Shown: positions 8,430 through 16,600 of the stretch, one piece after another
How positions within the stretch are numbered: the stretch's first letter is position 1
Layout of the letters: each line of letters begins with the position of its first letter
Assembly (NCBI RefSeq): GCF_001648595.1
Contig: NZ_LBAW01000029.1
Span: 1 to 38,250 of the forward strand
Direction: 5' to 3'
Length of the DNA: 38,250 bases
DNA from: Legionella bozemanae
Lineage (GTDB): Bacteria; Pseudomonadota; Gammaproteobacteria; Legionellales; Legionellaceae
The notes under the pieces: generated by a model
Told to the model about the DNA's origin: nothing
Databases searched by the model: none
Seen by the model: the letters and a program-made list of their open reading frames with translations, nothing else
Program-made: the position numbers and the translations under genes

Positions 8430-9803
8430 ATGACAATTGATCTGAATTTAACAAGCCAAGAATTAATTGCACAATTATGTGCAATAGATCCAAGTTTCCA
8501 TCAGACATTCACAAACTCAACGAAAATAGATAAAAAAGCTCTATTAGCTTGGCTGGAATCCACCTCAAAAATTGAAAGCAGCAACAAAGCATTTTTTTTA
8601 ATTACATCATTGCGGGCCTCTTTATTAAAAGATCTCCATAAATCGTTAAATCCTGGGCAGGTAGAAGAAGAAACTCAAAAAGGCGGAATGACTGCAAAAA
8701 CTAAATATGCACTATTAGCTCTTGCCGGAACTGTTTATTTTGGTTGCGAAGGGTTTGATGGTATTACTGCAATGCTCGGTGCTTTTTCCTCTATCCCTAC
8801 CATTGCTTTATTTGTGGCAGGAACATTATTTTCAGTTCTTTCCATGGTTGTATTTTATAGTTTTGATTTGGTTGAAATTTCCAAAAACCTGGGGATCAAA
8901 TCCACAGATACAAAAAAATTACTGGATGTTTTACTTGACGAAGTGAAACAAATAGAAGCCATCCGCATGCGTCTTGCCAAAACTGTCAAGAAGAGTAAGG
9001 AAGAACTTGAAGAGGATCTTCAGGTTGCAACAATGTTACTGCAAAGATATAAGGACTTAAAACAAATTCGAGACGATCTAACCTCGGCTTCAAATAATCC
9101 TTATTTACAAGCGGCTAAGTACATCACAGCAGGGGTTGCAGGGATTTTATTTTTTAGTGGTGGTTTTTTTGCGGGACAAACTGTAGCTTTGGCCATCGCA
9201 GGTTTATTTGTTACTGGCATGGCTGCAACGGCGTGGCCAATTGTTGTTGCTGGTATTGCTGTTGGTTTAGCCGCACTAAGTGTTTACTGGTTTGTTGAAC
9301 GTCCAGGGATTGAAAATCTGATTAGCCGCTGGAGGGGATTGGATAAAAAGAAAATGGATAAATTATGTAAAGAAGATGTGGTTAAAAAAGAAACAGAGGA
9401 ACTGGAAGAATTAATTGCAGGCATTAATTTTAAGATTGGCTCACTGAAACAACACGAAGAAGACCAGTTAGAAATCAAGAGCCTGAAAGAGAGATTGTCT
9501 GCTGTGGAATTAGAAAAAAATGCTGCCCTTTTGAAAGCAGAAAAAGCAGAACTTGAAGTAGCTCGCTTAAATGCAGAGTTAGAAAAAATAAAAGCACAAC
9601 AAACCAAACCAACTGTTGAGACTGCAAAACATGAGAATCCTGTTGTTTCAGACACTATAAAAGTTGCTCGGCCCATCCCTATTTCTAGAGATGATAATGA
9701 GTTGTCACCGCGTCAACACCACGCATTTTTTAGATCAGCATCTACAGGGCATCTTCCTGGTTTAGAAAAAAGATCTATTCTTGATACTGCGAATTCTATG
9801 TAG
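8430..9803 (+). CDS. Membrane and coiled-coil protein, candidate type IV effector
   Basis: A 457-residue protein with no signal peptide and no recognised family. Order of parts: soluble helical N-terminus (1-92), a hydrophobic pair (about 93-111 and 119-146), a charged helical segment (150-215), a second long hydrophobic pair rich in Gly and Ala (about 229-290), a strongly charged coiled coil (about 310-395, KAEKAELEVARLNAELEKIK-type heptads), and a polar tail with several Ser and Arg. Internal hairpin-like membrane pairs plus a coiled coil without a signal peptide is a layout seen in many Legionella Dot/Icm substrates that insert in host membranes. That role is inference. GGGGAG at 8420-8425 is a strong ribosome binding site. 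Confidence 0.7.
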   Translation: MTIDLNLTSQELIAQLCAIDPSFHQTFTNSTKIDKKALLAWLESTSKIESSNKAFFLITSLRASLLKDLHKSLNPGQVEEETQKGGMTAKTKYALLALAGTVYFGCEGFDGITAMLGAFSSIPTIALFVAGTLFSVLSMVVFYSFDLVEISKNLGIKSTDTKKLLDVLLDEVKQIEAIRMRLAKTVKKSKEELEEDLQVATMLLQRYKDLKQIRDDLTSASNNPYLQAAKYITAGVAGILFFSGGFFAGQTVALAIAGLFVTGMAATAWPIVVAGIAVGLAALSVYWFVERPGIENLISRWRGLDKKKMDKLCKEDVVKKETEELEELIAGINFKIGSLKQHEEDQLEIKSLKERLSAVELEKNAALLKAEKAELEVARLNAELEKIKAQQTKPTVETAKHENPVVSDTIKVARPIPISRDDNELSPRQHHAFFRSASTGHLPGLEKRSILDTANSM

Positions 9804-9836
9804 ATTGCGATGTCGGAGGTTAATTTAAATCGTTTG

Positions 9837-9880
9837 ACGTACTGCACTTTATGCTAGACGATCTCACAAAATTTAAATAG
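9837..9880. repeat. GCATAAAG-type repeat copy
   Basis: The stretch GCACTTTATGCTAGACGATC followed by a cACAAAATTTAAA segment aligns with 38184-38216 (GCGCTTCATGCCTGTACGATC, then ACAAAATTCAAA), about four of five bases identical by eye. Its reverse complement also matches the repeat at 5454-5500. It is non-coding and lies between two convergent genes. Confidence 0.45.
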
Positions 9881-9918
9881 GGAAATAAGTCCTACAGGCT
9901 ACAGCGAGATCTAAAAAA

Positions 9919-9946
9919 CGGTCATCCCTGCGCAGAGGGATGATCG
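9919..9946. terminator. Hairpin between convergent genes, possible bidirectional terminator
   Basis: CGGTCATCCCT (9919-9929) and AGGGATGATCG (9936-9946) form an 11-base stem with one G-T pair around GCGCAG. An A-run precedes the left arm (T-run for leftward transcripts), while the right side is followed by CTCTTTAGG. The motif is related to the hairpin at 27395-27426 and belongs to the widespread TCATCCC-type dispersed repeats. The position between the ends of two convergent genes fits a terminator. Confidence 0.55.
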
Positions 9947-9963
9947 CTCTTTAGGCATTTTAT

Positions 9964-11571
9964 TTAGAGTGTATGCATACTCAATGTATCTTCTACCTGC
10001 AAAACCTCTTCTTTCAATGAACGGTTTTTCCCAGAAGTAGCCAGTATGCCGTTCTTTAACAGAGCCTGCGTTACAGTATGATTTGTTGCAGGTTGTTGCC
10101 AAACCGGTATGGCAATTGGTTTTTGCCCAAGCACAATAGGTGGTTGGGGTATTGGTCTTCTTCCTGGGTTAAGCTCAAGTTCTTCTGCTTCCAATAATTT
10201 AAGTTGCTCGGTAGTAAGTGTTTTGAGTTGACTGTTATAAATAAAGGGAAGTACTCGAAGTTTGAATACCAAAGAAAATGCTGCGAATTTATTACTTAAT
10301 TCAGTATACCCATGATGTAGTGGATCATTATATGTTGCTTGTAATTGGGATGGAGATAAGGTGTCAATCGTATTGAGATCCGTACGATAATAAATTTTCT
10401 TGTCTTGACCTAATAACAGCAATGGCTGTGGTTGGCGGTATTGATAGTCAATATCTGGCATTTGTTCCAGCCCGCCATATTGTGACTGCTCAGGCAATTT
10501 GCTTCCATTAAATACATGATGTAAATCGTTCAGTGAGGAAGTCATTCCTGCAAGACAGGCTTGTTTGTTGAAATAATTATTTGCCACATCAAAATCACCA
10601 TCACCACCCGCAGTAACTGGTGGCTCGCTTTTATCGGGTGTCGGATCGTAAATGCGTTTGGTATAGACCATTATCCTATTTAATTCATCATGCAAATTAT
10701 TGACTAAAATGCTACCCCAAACGCCAAAGCGCTGTGGAAGTAAGGCACGTAAATCACCCATAAATGAAACATGGCCTGCAGCAAAATGATCGGTATAATA
10801 GTGAAAACAAAAAAACTCCATTCCCAAAGACAATGCCTGATAGCGATGGGCTAAATCCTCTAATGTTTCACGATCAAGGCCTTTAGGGATTTGTGCGAGT
10901 ATTTGGAGTAATGCATTGAAATCACTATTTTCTGATTGATAATCTGCATGAGCCAGAAATTGTTGTAACTCATAATAAATACGTGCATATTTCAATGCGA
11001 TACAATGGCCTATAGTATAAACACGGACTGACCATGGAGTAAAATGCGCTATATTCCTATTTAAAATGTCACTGTAGTTTTTTACTCTAAGCGCAAACAT
11101 GAGTTGTTGCACATAGAAATTTAATGTGCTTGAAAACGGAATGTAATTGGCATTGTTAATCGTATAAATCGTATCAATATCGCTTTGTTTTACGTTAGTG
11201 TTTGCTAATCGTTGATAAGAGCTAATTAGTTTTTCTTCCTCGTTCCCGGTAACGGGTTTTTTTATTAAATATTTTCCTAAAGTGTTGCATTTCCCTGTAT
11301 TATCAAAAGCTTTTGGATTTTCTTTAAATTCACAAATGCTTGGCAACTTAAATGATACTTCTTTGCCTCCAAAGTAATCACCAGACATGGCGATAATAAC
11401 TCCAGCGGATACTTTTAATCCAATGGGTTCAGGAAGGCCAATCTCATTAATTCCTTGCAAGTGCAAATGCAAGGTGCCCTTTTCAATATCAATGTATGGA
11501 TTGCCTCTTAAGACATCCCATTCTTGAAATCGCAATGCATCACCAAGTTCCGTGTGTTCATTTGTATCCAT
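9964..11571 (-). CDS. Zinc metallophospholipase C family protein (PlcA/PlcB/PlcC-like)
   Basis: A 535-residue protein resembling the Legionella PlcA/PlcB/PlcC(CegC1) family of zinc-dependent phospholipases C. Supporting motifs are SGDYFGG near residue 63, the likely metal-binding HYYTDHFAAGH (257-267), NLHDELN (about 292-298) and a later GGDGDFD followed by ACLAGMTSS, in the order expected for the family. There is no N-terminal signal peptide, which agrees with CegC1 (a Dot/Icm substrate) rather than the type II secreted PlcA. It would hydrolyse phospholipid head groups in the host cell; secretion route is inferred. The start is the ATG at 11571, with GGAG seven bases upstream; a TTG two codons earlier is less likely. 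The C-terminal tail (about 470-535) is Pro- and Gln-rich, then charged. Confidence 0.72.
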   Translation of the reverse strand: MDTNEHTELGDALRFQEWDVLRGNPYIDIEKGTLHLHLQGINEIGLPEPIGLKVSAGVIIAMSGDYFGGKEVSFKLPSICEFKENPKAFDNTGKCNTLGKYLIKKPVTGNEEEKLISSYQRLANTNVKQSDIDTIYTINNANYIPFSSTLNFYVQQLMFALRVKNYSDILNRNIAHFTPWSVRVYTIGHCIALKYARIYYELQQFLAHADYQSENSDFNALLQILAQIPKGLDRETLEDLAHRYQALSLGMEFFCFHYYTDHFAAGHVSFMGDLRALLPQRFGVWGSILVNNLHDELNRIMVYTKRIYDPTPDKSEPPVTAGGDGDFDVANNYFNKQACLAGMTSSLNDLHHVFNGSKLPEQSQYGGLEQMPDIDYQYRQPQPLLLLGQDKKIYYRTDLNTIDTLSPSQLQATYNDPLHHGYTELSNKFAAFSLVFKLRVLPFIYNSQLKTLTTEQLKLLEAEELELNPGRRPIPQPPIVLGQKPIAIPVWQQPATNHTVTQALLKNGILATSGKNRSLKEEVLQVEDTLSMHTL

Positions 11572-11778
11572 AAGCAAGCTCCATTTTTATTTTTATTTAT
11601 TGCGCCTCAAAAACAATGAACTTCTAAATGCGATTCTTAACATTAAAGAAAAAGAAGGGTAAAAAAATAAATATAGAAGTGAGATGTCAAATTTTCAAAT
11701 AAGCCAGTGAAGCTCATTAAGCGCGGAGTGTATTTTCTGCAACTATAATTAAAATAAATTAAGCAGATTGAGATTATT

Positions 11779-12831
11779 ATGACCGATAAAAAAATTGAGC
11801 AGCCAATAGGAGTTCATCGTAATACTTTATTTTCAAATACTAAAGATACGAATACCGCTTCTTCTAAAGACCGTCTAAAAGATTTTGATGCAAAAAAGCA
11901 GGATGCATGGCTTGAATTCAGCAAGACAGTGATTCAAGAACTAGGTGAACGAGCATCCTCTTTTCCAAAAGTACCGCCAGAAGTTCGTAAAGATATTAAC
12001 TGCCCTCCAGATATGTTGCGCTCTCAAGTCGGTTGTACTTATGCTTGGTTGGCTGATAAGCGGCGTGAGGTAGCCAAAGCATTGAAACAAGGGCCATTGA
12101 GGCATCAATTCGGATTAATTAATAAAGCAGGTTTTGTATCTACAGATGATTTTAATTTATCTCGAGATTTACCCACCCAAAAAAATCTGATCTATGCGCA
12201 TCTATCCGATTTAATTCATCAACGCTGGGGACACGTTGAGGTGCAAGGACACCCAGATAAATCAGGTGAAGGAACAAAATACACAATTAAAATTAAAATG
12301 ACTGACGAAGAACGCGAATTAGCCCATAAAAAAAACGCGGCTTCTGAGCTTCCATTTATTGAAGATGATGTGGTGCTCACGATTACTTTTAACGATTATG
12401 GTAAGGACGACAGTAGAACATCCATTGTAATTGATCATCGTTTCACCCCTTTTGCAGAGGATTATCGGGACAAGTCCAGTTATTTTCAGGTGCAATTTGA
12501 ATTAATCGACCCTTATTTTCAAGCGTGTTTTAATTGGGAGCCTACACAGGATATCAACGATTTTTTAGTTAATGCAGGAAAACTTGCATACAGTCTTGCT
12601 CGCTTACAACCTGTAGGTCGAGGAAATTCGGCAATTGTTGAATGGATGGTAAGAGGGCTTGCAGAAGCAAAAAGTATTGAATTAGGACCTTTTAATCATC
12701 ATGAGTTGGGATGGGATTTTAAAGCGTTTTTGACTCCAGATATCAATGTGTATGCACAATGGTTTGCTGAAAAAGCGTTTAGTAGTTATGCATTAAAAGA
12801 AAGCGAAAATTTAGTGTTCACAAACACATAA
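11779..12831 (+). CDS. Unknown protein, candidate effector
   Basis: A 350-residue soluble protein that I do not recognise. It has a polar N-terminus (about 1-40), two mixed alpha/beta stretches, a segment of alternating strands around DDVVLTITFNDYG and SIVIDHRFTPF (about 190-220), and a C-terminal helical part with the striking GRGNSAIVEWMVRGLAEAK motif (about 285-303) followed by an HHELGWDFKA stretch. The last motif recalls the RGN/GNGR loop of Fic-like enzymes but the required HPF element is missing. No signal peptide or membrane segment. It is divergently transcribed from the phospholipase-family gene across a 207-base AT-rich gap. A Dot/Icm effector role is inferred from context only. 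Confidence 0.65.
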   Translation: MTDKKIEQPIGVHRNTLFSNTKDTNTASSKDRLKDFDAKKQDAWLEFSKTVIQELGERASSFPKVPPEVRKDINCPPDMLRSQVGCTYAWLADKRREVAKALKQGPLRHQFGLINKAGFVSTDDFNLSRDLPTQKNLIYAHLSDLIHQRWGHVEVQGHPDKSGEGTKYTIKIKMTDEERELAHKKNAASELPFIEDDVVLTITFNDYGKDDSRTSIVIDHRFTPFAEDYRDKSSYFQVQFELIDPYFQACFNWEPTQDINDFLVNAGKLAYSLARLQPVGRGNSAIVEWMVRGLAEAKSIELGPFNHHELGWDFKAFLTPDINVYAQWFAEKAFSSYALKESENLVFTNT

Positions 12832-12943
12832 ATTGGTCGATTGTGGCGTGGTTGGTTTACTCTATTTGGACTACTCGTTAGAGCGTATACCAAATCCATT
12901 CTCTCAACACTCCATGCTCTAATACAATCAATTCAAATAATTT

Positions 12944-12990
12944 TTAATTATTTTATTTTCGATTATTTACTAATTTTCGAAAATAATTAA
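12944..12990. promoter_or_regulatory. Palindromic operator candidate upstream of the GntR operon
   Basis: TTAATTATTTT (12944-12954) and AAAATAATTAA (12980-12990) are perfect 11-base inverted repeats. Inside and overlapping them, ATTTTCGA occurs twice with 18-base periodicity (12955-12962 and 12973-12980), and TTTTCGAAAA (12974-12983) is itself a perfect palindrome. The block ends 35 bases before the regulator start codon. It is a reasonable autoregulatory site for the GntR-family protein, but high AT content lowers the significance. Confidence 0.4.
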
Positions 12991-13025
12991 TACTGTTTGC
13001 ATGATTGAAATGAAGTGTACTTGCT

Positions 13026-13715
13026 ATGTCCCAAATTAAAATAAAACAATCAAAGACAAGCACCGTATTAGAGAAATTACGTCGTGATCTCGTAAGTGGT
13101 TACTTTGATCCTGGCCAAAAATTACAAATGGAGCAATTAAAAGAACGATACGAGGTAGGATACAGTCCCTTGCGTGAAGCTTTGTCTCGTCTGGTAAGCC
13201 ATGGTTTAGTTAATTTTGAAGATTTGTGTGGTTTTTCAGTACCGTCTTTATCTTTAGAAGAGTTATATGATCTCTATGCAGTCAGAATACAGATTGAAAC
13301 ACGTGCTTTGGAATTATCCATGCAACATGGAGATGAGTATTGGGAGGCAGATGTCATTGCGTGCTGGCATCGTTATGCAAAATACCTTACCCCACCACAA
13401 AATAAACCGCTGGATCCCATTGAATGGAATATGTTTCAAAGAGAATTTACTTTCACGCTGATTAAGGCGTGCCAATCTCCTTGGTTACTTAAAATTCAAG
13501 ATATGTTGTATGACCATTCATCACGGTATCGTTTTTTATGTCTGGATCGGCATCATAATGATGAAAAAGTATTAATGGAATTTAAACAAGAAAATGAGCA
13601 GTTAGTTACTGCAGTATTGGCGAGAAATAAAGAAAAAGCGATTCAGATCTCTCAAAGTGGATGGGATAGCTCGATTAAAATGATGGCGGATAGTTTAAAG
13701 AATAAAAAAAGCTAG
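13026..13715 (+). CDS. GntR-family (FCD) transcriptional regulator with degenerate ligand site
   Basis: A 229-residue repressor-type regulator: winged helix-turn-helix at about 10-75 (LRRDLVSGYFDPGQKL, then YSPLREALSRL) and an all-helical FCD effector domain (about 85-220). It resembles CsiR-like members. In typical FCD domains an Asp and three His bind a metal; here the DxxxH position reads QREFT, the EH position reads EN, and the last His aligns with Gly, so all four appear replaced. The domain may therefore bind a ligand without metal. It is the first gene of a five-gene operon; the next start is 10 bases after its stop, and the next gene's AGGGA overlaps the stop region. It probably controls the operon, including itself. 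Confidence 0.88.
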   Translation: MSQIKIKQSKTSTVLEKLRRDLVSGYFDPGQKLQMEQLKERYEVGYSPLREALSRLVSHGLVNFEDLCGFSVPSLSLEELYDLYAVRIQIETRALELSMQHGDEYWEADVIACWHRYAKYLTPPQNKPLDPIEWNMFQREFTFTLIKACQSPWLLKIQDMLYDHSSRYRFLCLDRHHNDEKVLMEFKQENEQLVTAVLARNKEKAIQISQSGWDSSIKMMADSLKNKKS

Positions 13716-13725
13716 GGAATAAGCG

Positions 13726-15303
13726 ATGACTGAAAATAAAAAAAATTATTTACTCATTCCTTCGGTACCCACCCCAAATGGTCGATTGCATTTAGGCCAT
13801 ATTGGTGGGCCGTTTTTAAGTGTGGACATACTTGCAAGATATCTAAAACTTTGTGGGCATTCCGCTTGGATAATTTCAGGAACCGACAGTTATGAATCGT
13901 ATGCGGCAGGGAAAGCAGAGGAAGAGCATTTAAGCCCCAGAGAAATAGGTCATCATTATCATGCATTAATTGCCGATGATTTAAAGTCAATGAGTATTAA
14001 ATGTGATCAATTTATTAATCCACTTGATGCGCAATGGAGCACATCCTATCAAGAATGGCATGAGCAGATCTTGCAACAATTATTGAATAATAAGGCTACA
14101 GTCTTATTAAAAGAGAATATACCCTGGGATGATAAGAATAAGCGTTACCTGACTGGATATTGGCTGCAAGGGAATTGTCCTGTGTGTTATAAAAACACTG
14201 CAAGTTATTTTTGTGAACATTGTGGTGCACATTTTCGCCCGGAAGAAATGATTCGCGAAGAGCATTTAGAGCAAAAAGTGGTAGAAAATATCTTTTTACA
14301 ACTCCCTGATGATGTTAACCTGAGTTCGCGGGGAATTCCTCAAAAAATAGTGACGCTTTTTCAACGTTATCGGGTGTTACAAAATAATCGATTCAGGCTT
14401 ACTACACAGTGTGATTGGGGTTTAGCAGATAATACTGATCCTGCTTATGCAAGAACTTTATTTAGTTATGGTTTTGTTTTTGCTTATTTTCTAATGTTTG
14501 GAGAAATCGCGGGGAAACTCATGGGCCTCAACAAAAATGCATTTGCAGCAGATTCTGATGTGATTACTATTTCCAGTTTTGGGCTCGATAATTCATTACC
14601 TTTTTTAAGCAGTGCATTGGGAATTAGTTCTGGATGTCCTCAATACAAGTCATTTGATTATTATCTGGTTAATTATTTTTATTACCTTGATGGGTGTAAA
14701 TTCTCTACAAGCCGACAGCATATGATTGGAGTAGATGAGGCGATCAAGCAAAAAGGGCTTTCCAGTGATATTATTCGGCTTTATCTTGCTTCAATTGATG
14801 TGCGTAATCAAATAGGCAATTTTGCCGTTGATGATTTTATCCATTATTACAACAAAACTATAGATTGGCTTGAACACTATATTATCCAAGGGATACAAAA
14901 CATACCTGATAAGGTGAGACAGCCTTGCAATCAACAGCTTCAACATCAATTAGGCGATTTGTTTGCAATTCAGGAACATGCATTGCAACCAGAGCACTTT
15001 TCTCCTCATATTGGGGTGCAATCTCTAAATGACTGGCTTGTTCTGGGACAAAACTTAAGTCGATCTCCAGAGGATTATTTCTGGTGGTTAAAAGGATTTG
15101 CTTTGGTCATTTATCCCTACATGCCAAAGCTTGGTGAAACAATTTGGAATGCTCTGGGATATAAACAGTTACCCACTCACGCTGATTTTTTTGGTAAGCC
15201 CACATGGCTCTTGCAGAGAAAAATACAATTAACCCTAAAACGAATTACAACGGAATTTGAGATGCACATAGAGGAAGTGAGTTATGAACAAAACGAATCA
15301 TGA
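13726..15303 (+). CDS. Stand-alone MetRS-like amino-acid-activating enzyme (hydrazine synthetase-type)
   Basis: A 525-residue class I aminoacyl-tRNA synthetase relative of the MetRS type. It has the HIGH-equivalent HLGH (22-25), a CPVC...CEHC zinc knuckle (151-154 and 163-166) and a KMSKS-equivalent KFSTSR (325-330). Both ATP-site motifs are thus retained. It lies in an operon with an N-hydroxylase and a cupin, not with translation genes. In s56-p1 and triacsin biosynthesis a fused cupin-MetRS-like protein (Spb40, Tri28) adenylates an amino acid and couples it to N6-hydroxylysine, making an N-N bond. I infer the same chemistry here with separate subunits. An alternative is a duplicated MetRS. 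AGGGA at 13714-13718; its 3' end overlaps the next gene by 20 bases. Confidence 0.85.
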   Translation: MTENKKNYLLIPSVPTPNGRLHLGHIGGPFLSVDILARYLKLCGHSAWIISGTDSYESYAAGKAEEEHLSPREIGHHYHALIADDLKSMSIKCDQFINPLDAQWSTSYQEWHEQILQQLLNNKATVLLKENIPWDDKNKRYLTGYWLQGNCPVCYKNTASYFCEHCGAHFRPEEMIREEHLEQKVVENIFLQLPDDVNLSSRGIPQKIVTLFQRYRVLQNNRFRLTTQCDWGLADNTDPAYARTLFSYGFVFAYFLMFGEIAGKLMGLNKNAFAADSDVITISSFGLDNSLPFLSSALGISSGCPQYKSFDYYLVNYFYYLDGCKFSTSRQHMIGVDEAIKQKGLSSDIIRLYLASIDVRNQIGNFAVDDFIHYYNKTIDWLEHYIIQGIQNIPDKVRQPCNQQLQHQLGDLFAIQEHALQPEHFSPHIGVQSLNDWLVLGQNLSRSPEDYFWWLKGFALVIYPYMPKLGETIWNALGYKQLPTHADFFGKPTWLLQRKIQLTLKRITTEFEMHIEEVSYEQNES

Positions 15304-16600
15304 TGCAATTTCTGATGTACTTGGAGTTGGTGTTGGACCATTTAATTTGAGTGTTGCTGCTCTTTTGTCCTCAGTCAAAGAGATTTCAAGCGTGTTTTTT
15401 GAACAAAATAAGGAAGTGATTTGGCATCCAGGAATGTTATTTCCCAATGCTGAAATTCAGGTCAGCTATTTAAATGATTTGGTTACGCTTGTTGACCCTA
15501 CCAATTCTTATTCCTTTATTGCCTATCTTGCAAAACACAAACGATTATATCGTTTTATTAATGCACAATTTAAGCATGTATTACGTACTGAATTTAGCCA
15601 TTATTTAAATTGGGTGAGCCGTTCATTACCTAATTTATTGTTCAACGAAAAAGTTGAGGAAATTTTTTTTGATAAATCTCATTTTGTTATGCAAACATCT
15701 CAGAGAAAAATCAAAGGAAAACATCTTATTTTAGGCAACGGTTTAACTGTAAAAGTCCCTACTTGCGTTAAACCTTATTTGGGTAAAAATGTATTACATA
15801 ATAAGAATTTTTTACTCAATCCAATAAATTGGCAGGGAAAAAGAGTGGCTATTATTGGTGGAGGCCAAAGTGGTGCCGAAATTGTGCAGCATATTTTATC
15901 GAGTGAGCAATTGCCTTCAGAGTTAAATTGGATTTCAAAGAGATCTCAGCTATTACCAATGGATACCTCTCCATTTGTCAGTGAATTTTTCACGCCTAAG
16001 TATACTGAATTCTTTTTCCATATGCCCGAGAAAGAAAAAGCCTCTTTATTGCAAGAGCAGCTTTTGGCAAGTGATGGTATTTCGTTCCATTTACTCCAAG
16101 CAATCTATCAAAAACTTTATAGCCTCGAGTTTTTGGAAAATAAAAATAAGTTTTTTAAGTTTTTACCATGTCATGAATTAACACATATGAATGGCGGATT
16201 AGGTAGATATCAGTTAGTACTGACTGAGCTTAATACCATGAGCAGAAGAGTCATTGCTGCAGACATTGTTATTTTGTGTACAGGATACCAGTGGAAGTTC
16301 CCGGATTATCTTGCCCCGTTGTCTGCAAAAATACCTTTAAATAATGGGACATTTTGTGTCAATCAGGATTTTTCTATTGTATGGGAGGGACCAAAACAAC
16401 ATCGTATTTATGTCCAAAATGCAGCGCGCAATGCTTATGGAATCGCAGAGCCTAATTTAAATGTTATGGCATGGCGAAGTGCAAAAATAATTAATAGCCT
16501 TGCGCAATCATCAATCTATGAGCTGGAGCAGGAAAGTACCGTCTTGGATTGGGAGCACGAATTGTTTTCTAAGGAGCAACACTATGCCTCAATTGCTTGA
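15284..16600 (+). CDS. L-lysine/L-ornithine N-monooxygenase (IucD/SidA family)
   Basis: A 438-residue flavin N-hydroxylating monooxygenase. Motifs: FAD loop GVGVGPFNL (14-22), a PNAEIQVSYLNDLVTLVDPT stretch typical of the family's substrate side, the NADPH loop IGGGQSGAE (191-199), FVSEFFTPKY, the LCTGY flavin motif (331-335) and a C-terminal NLNVMAWRSA segment. It should hydroxylate a side-chain amine using NADPH and O2, giving N6-hydroxylysine or N5-hydroxyornithine; I cannot choose from sequence. Siderophore use is the usual role, but no NRPS or NIS synthetase is nearby, and the flanking MetRS-like and cupin genes point to N-N bond formation. GAGGAAG at 15271-15277 supports the start. It overlaps both neighbours. 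Confidence 0.92.
   Translation: MNKTNHDAISDVLGVGVGPFNLSVAALLSSVKEISSVFFEQNKEVIWHPGMLFPNAEIQVSYLNDLVTLVDPTNSYSFIAYLAKHKRLYRFINAQFKHVLRTEFSHYLNWVSRSLPNLLFNEKVEEIFFDKSHFVMQTSQRKIKGKHLILGNGLTVKVPTCVKPYLGKNVLHNKNFLLNPINWQGKRVAIIGGGQSGAEIVQHILSSEQLPSELNWISKRSQLLPMDTSPFVSEFFTPKYTEFFFHMPEKEKASLLQEQLLASDGISFHLLQAIYQKLYSLEFLENKNKFFKFLPCHELTHMNGGLGRYQLVLTELNTMSRRVIAADIVILCTGYQWKFPDYLAPLSAKIPLNNGTFCVNQDFSIVWEGPKQHRIYVQNAARNAYGIAEPNLNVMAWRSAKIINSLAQSSIYELEQESTVLDWEHELFSKEQHYASIA

Noticed and set aside
11578..11778. PmrA-type tandem cTTAATatT regulatory site in the divergent effector promoter
   Set aside because: Only one loose match (CTTAACATT) is present and the second half-site is missing.
11779..12831. 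Possible Fic (AMPylation) domain because of GRGNSAIVEW
   Set aside because: The HPFx[DE]GNGR order of Fic domains is not present; there is no HPF motif and the order around the GRGN is different.
15284..16600. Siderophore biosynthesis locus based on the N-hydroxylase alone
   Set aside because: No NRPS, NIS synthetase, transporter or TonB receptor lies in the window, and the coupled MetRS-like and cupin genes fit hydrazine formation better. It stays possible if siderophore genes occur elsewhere.
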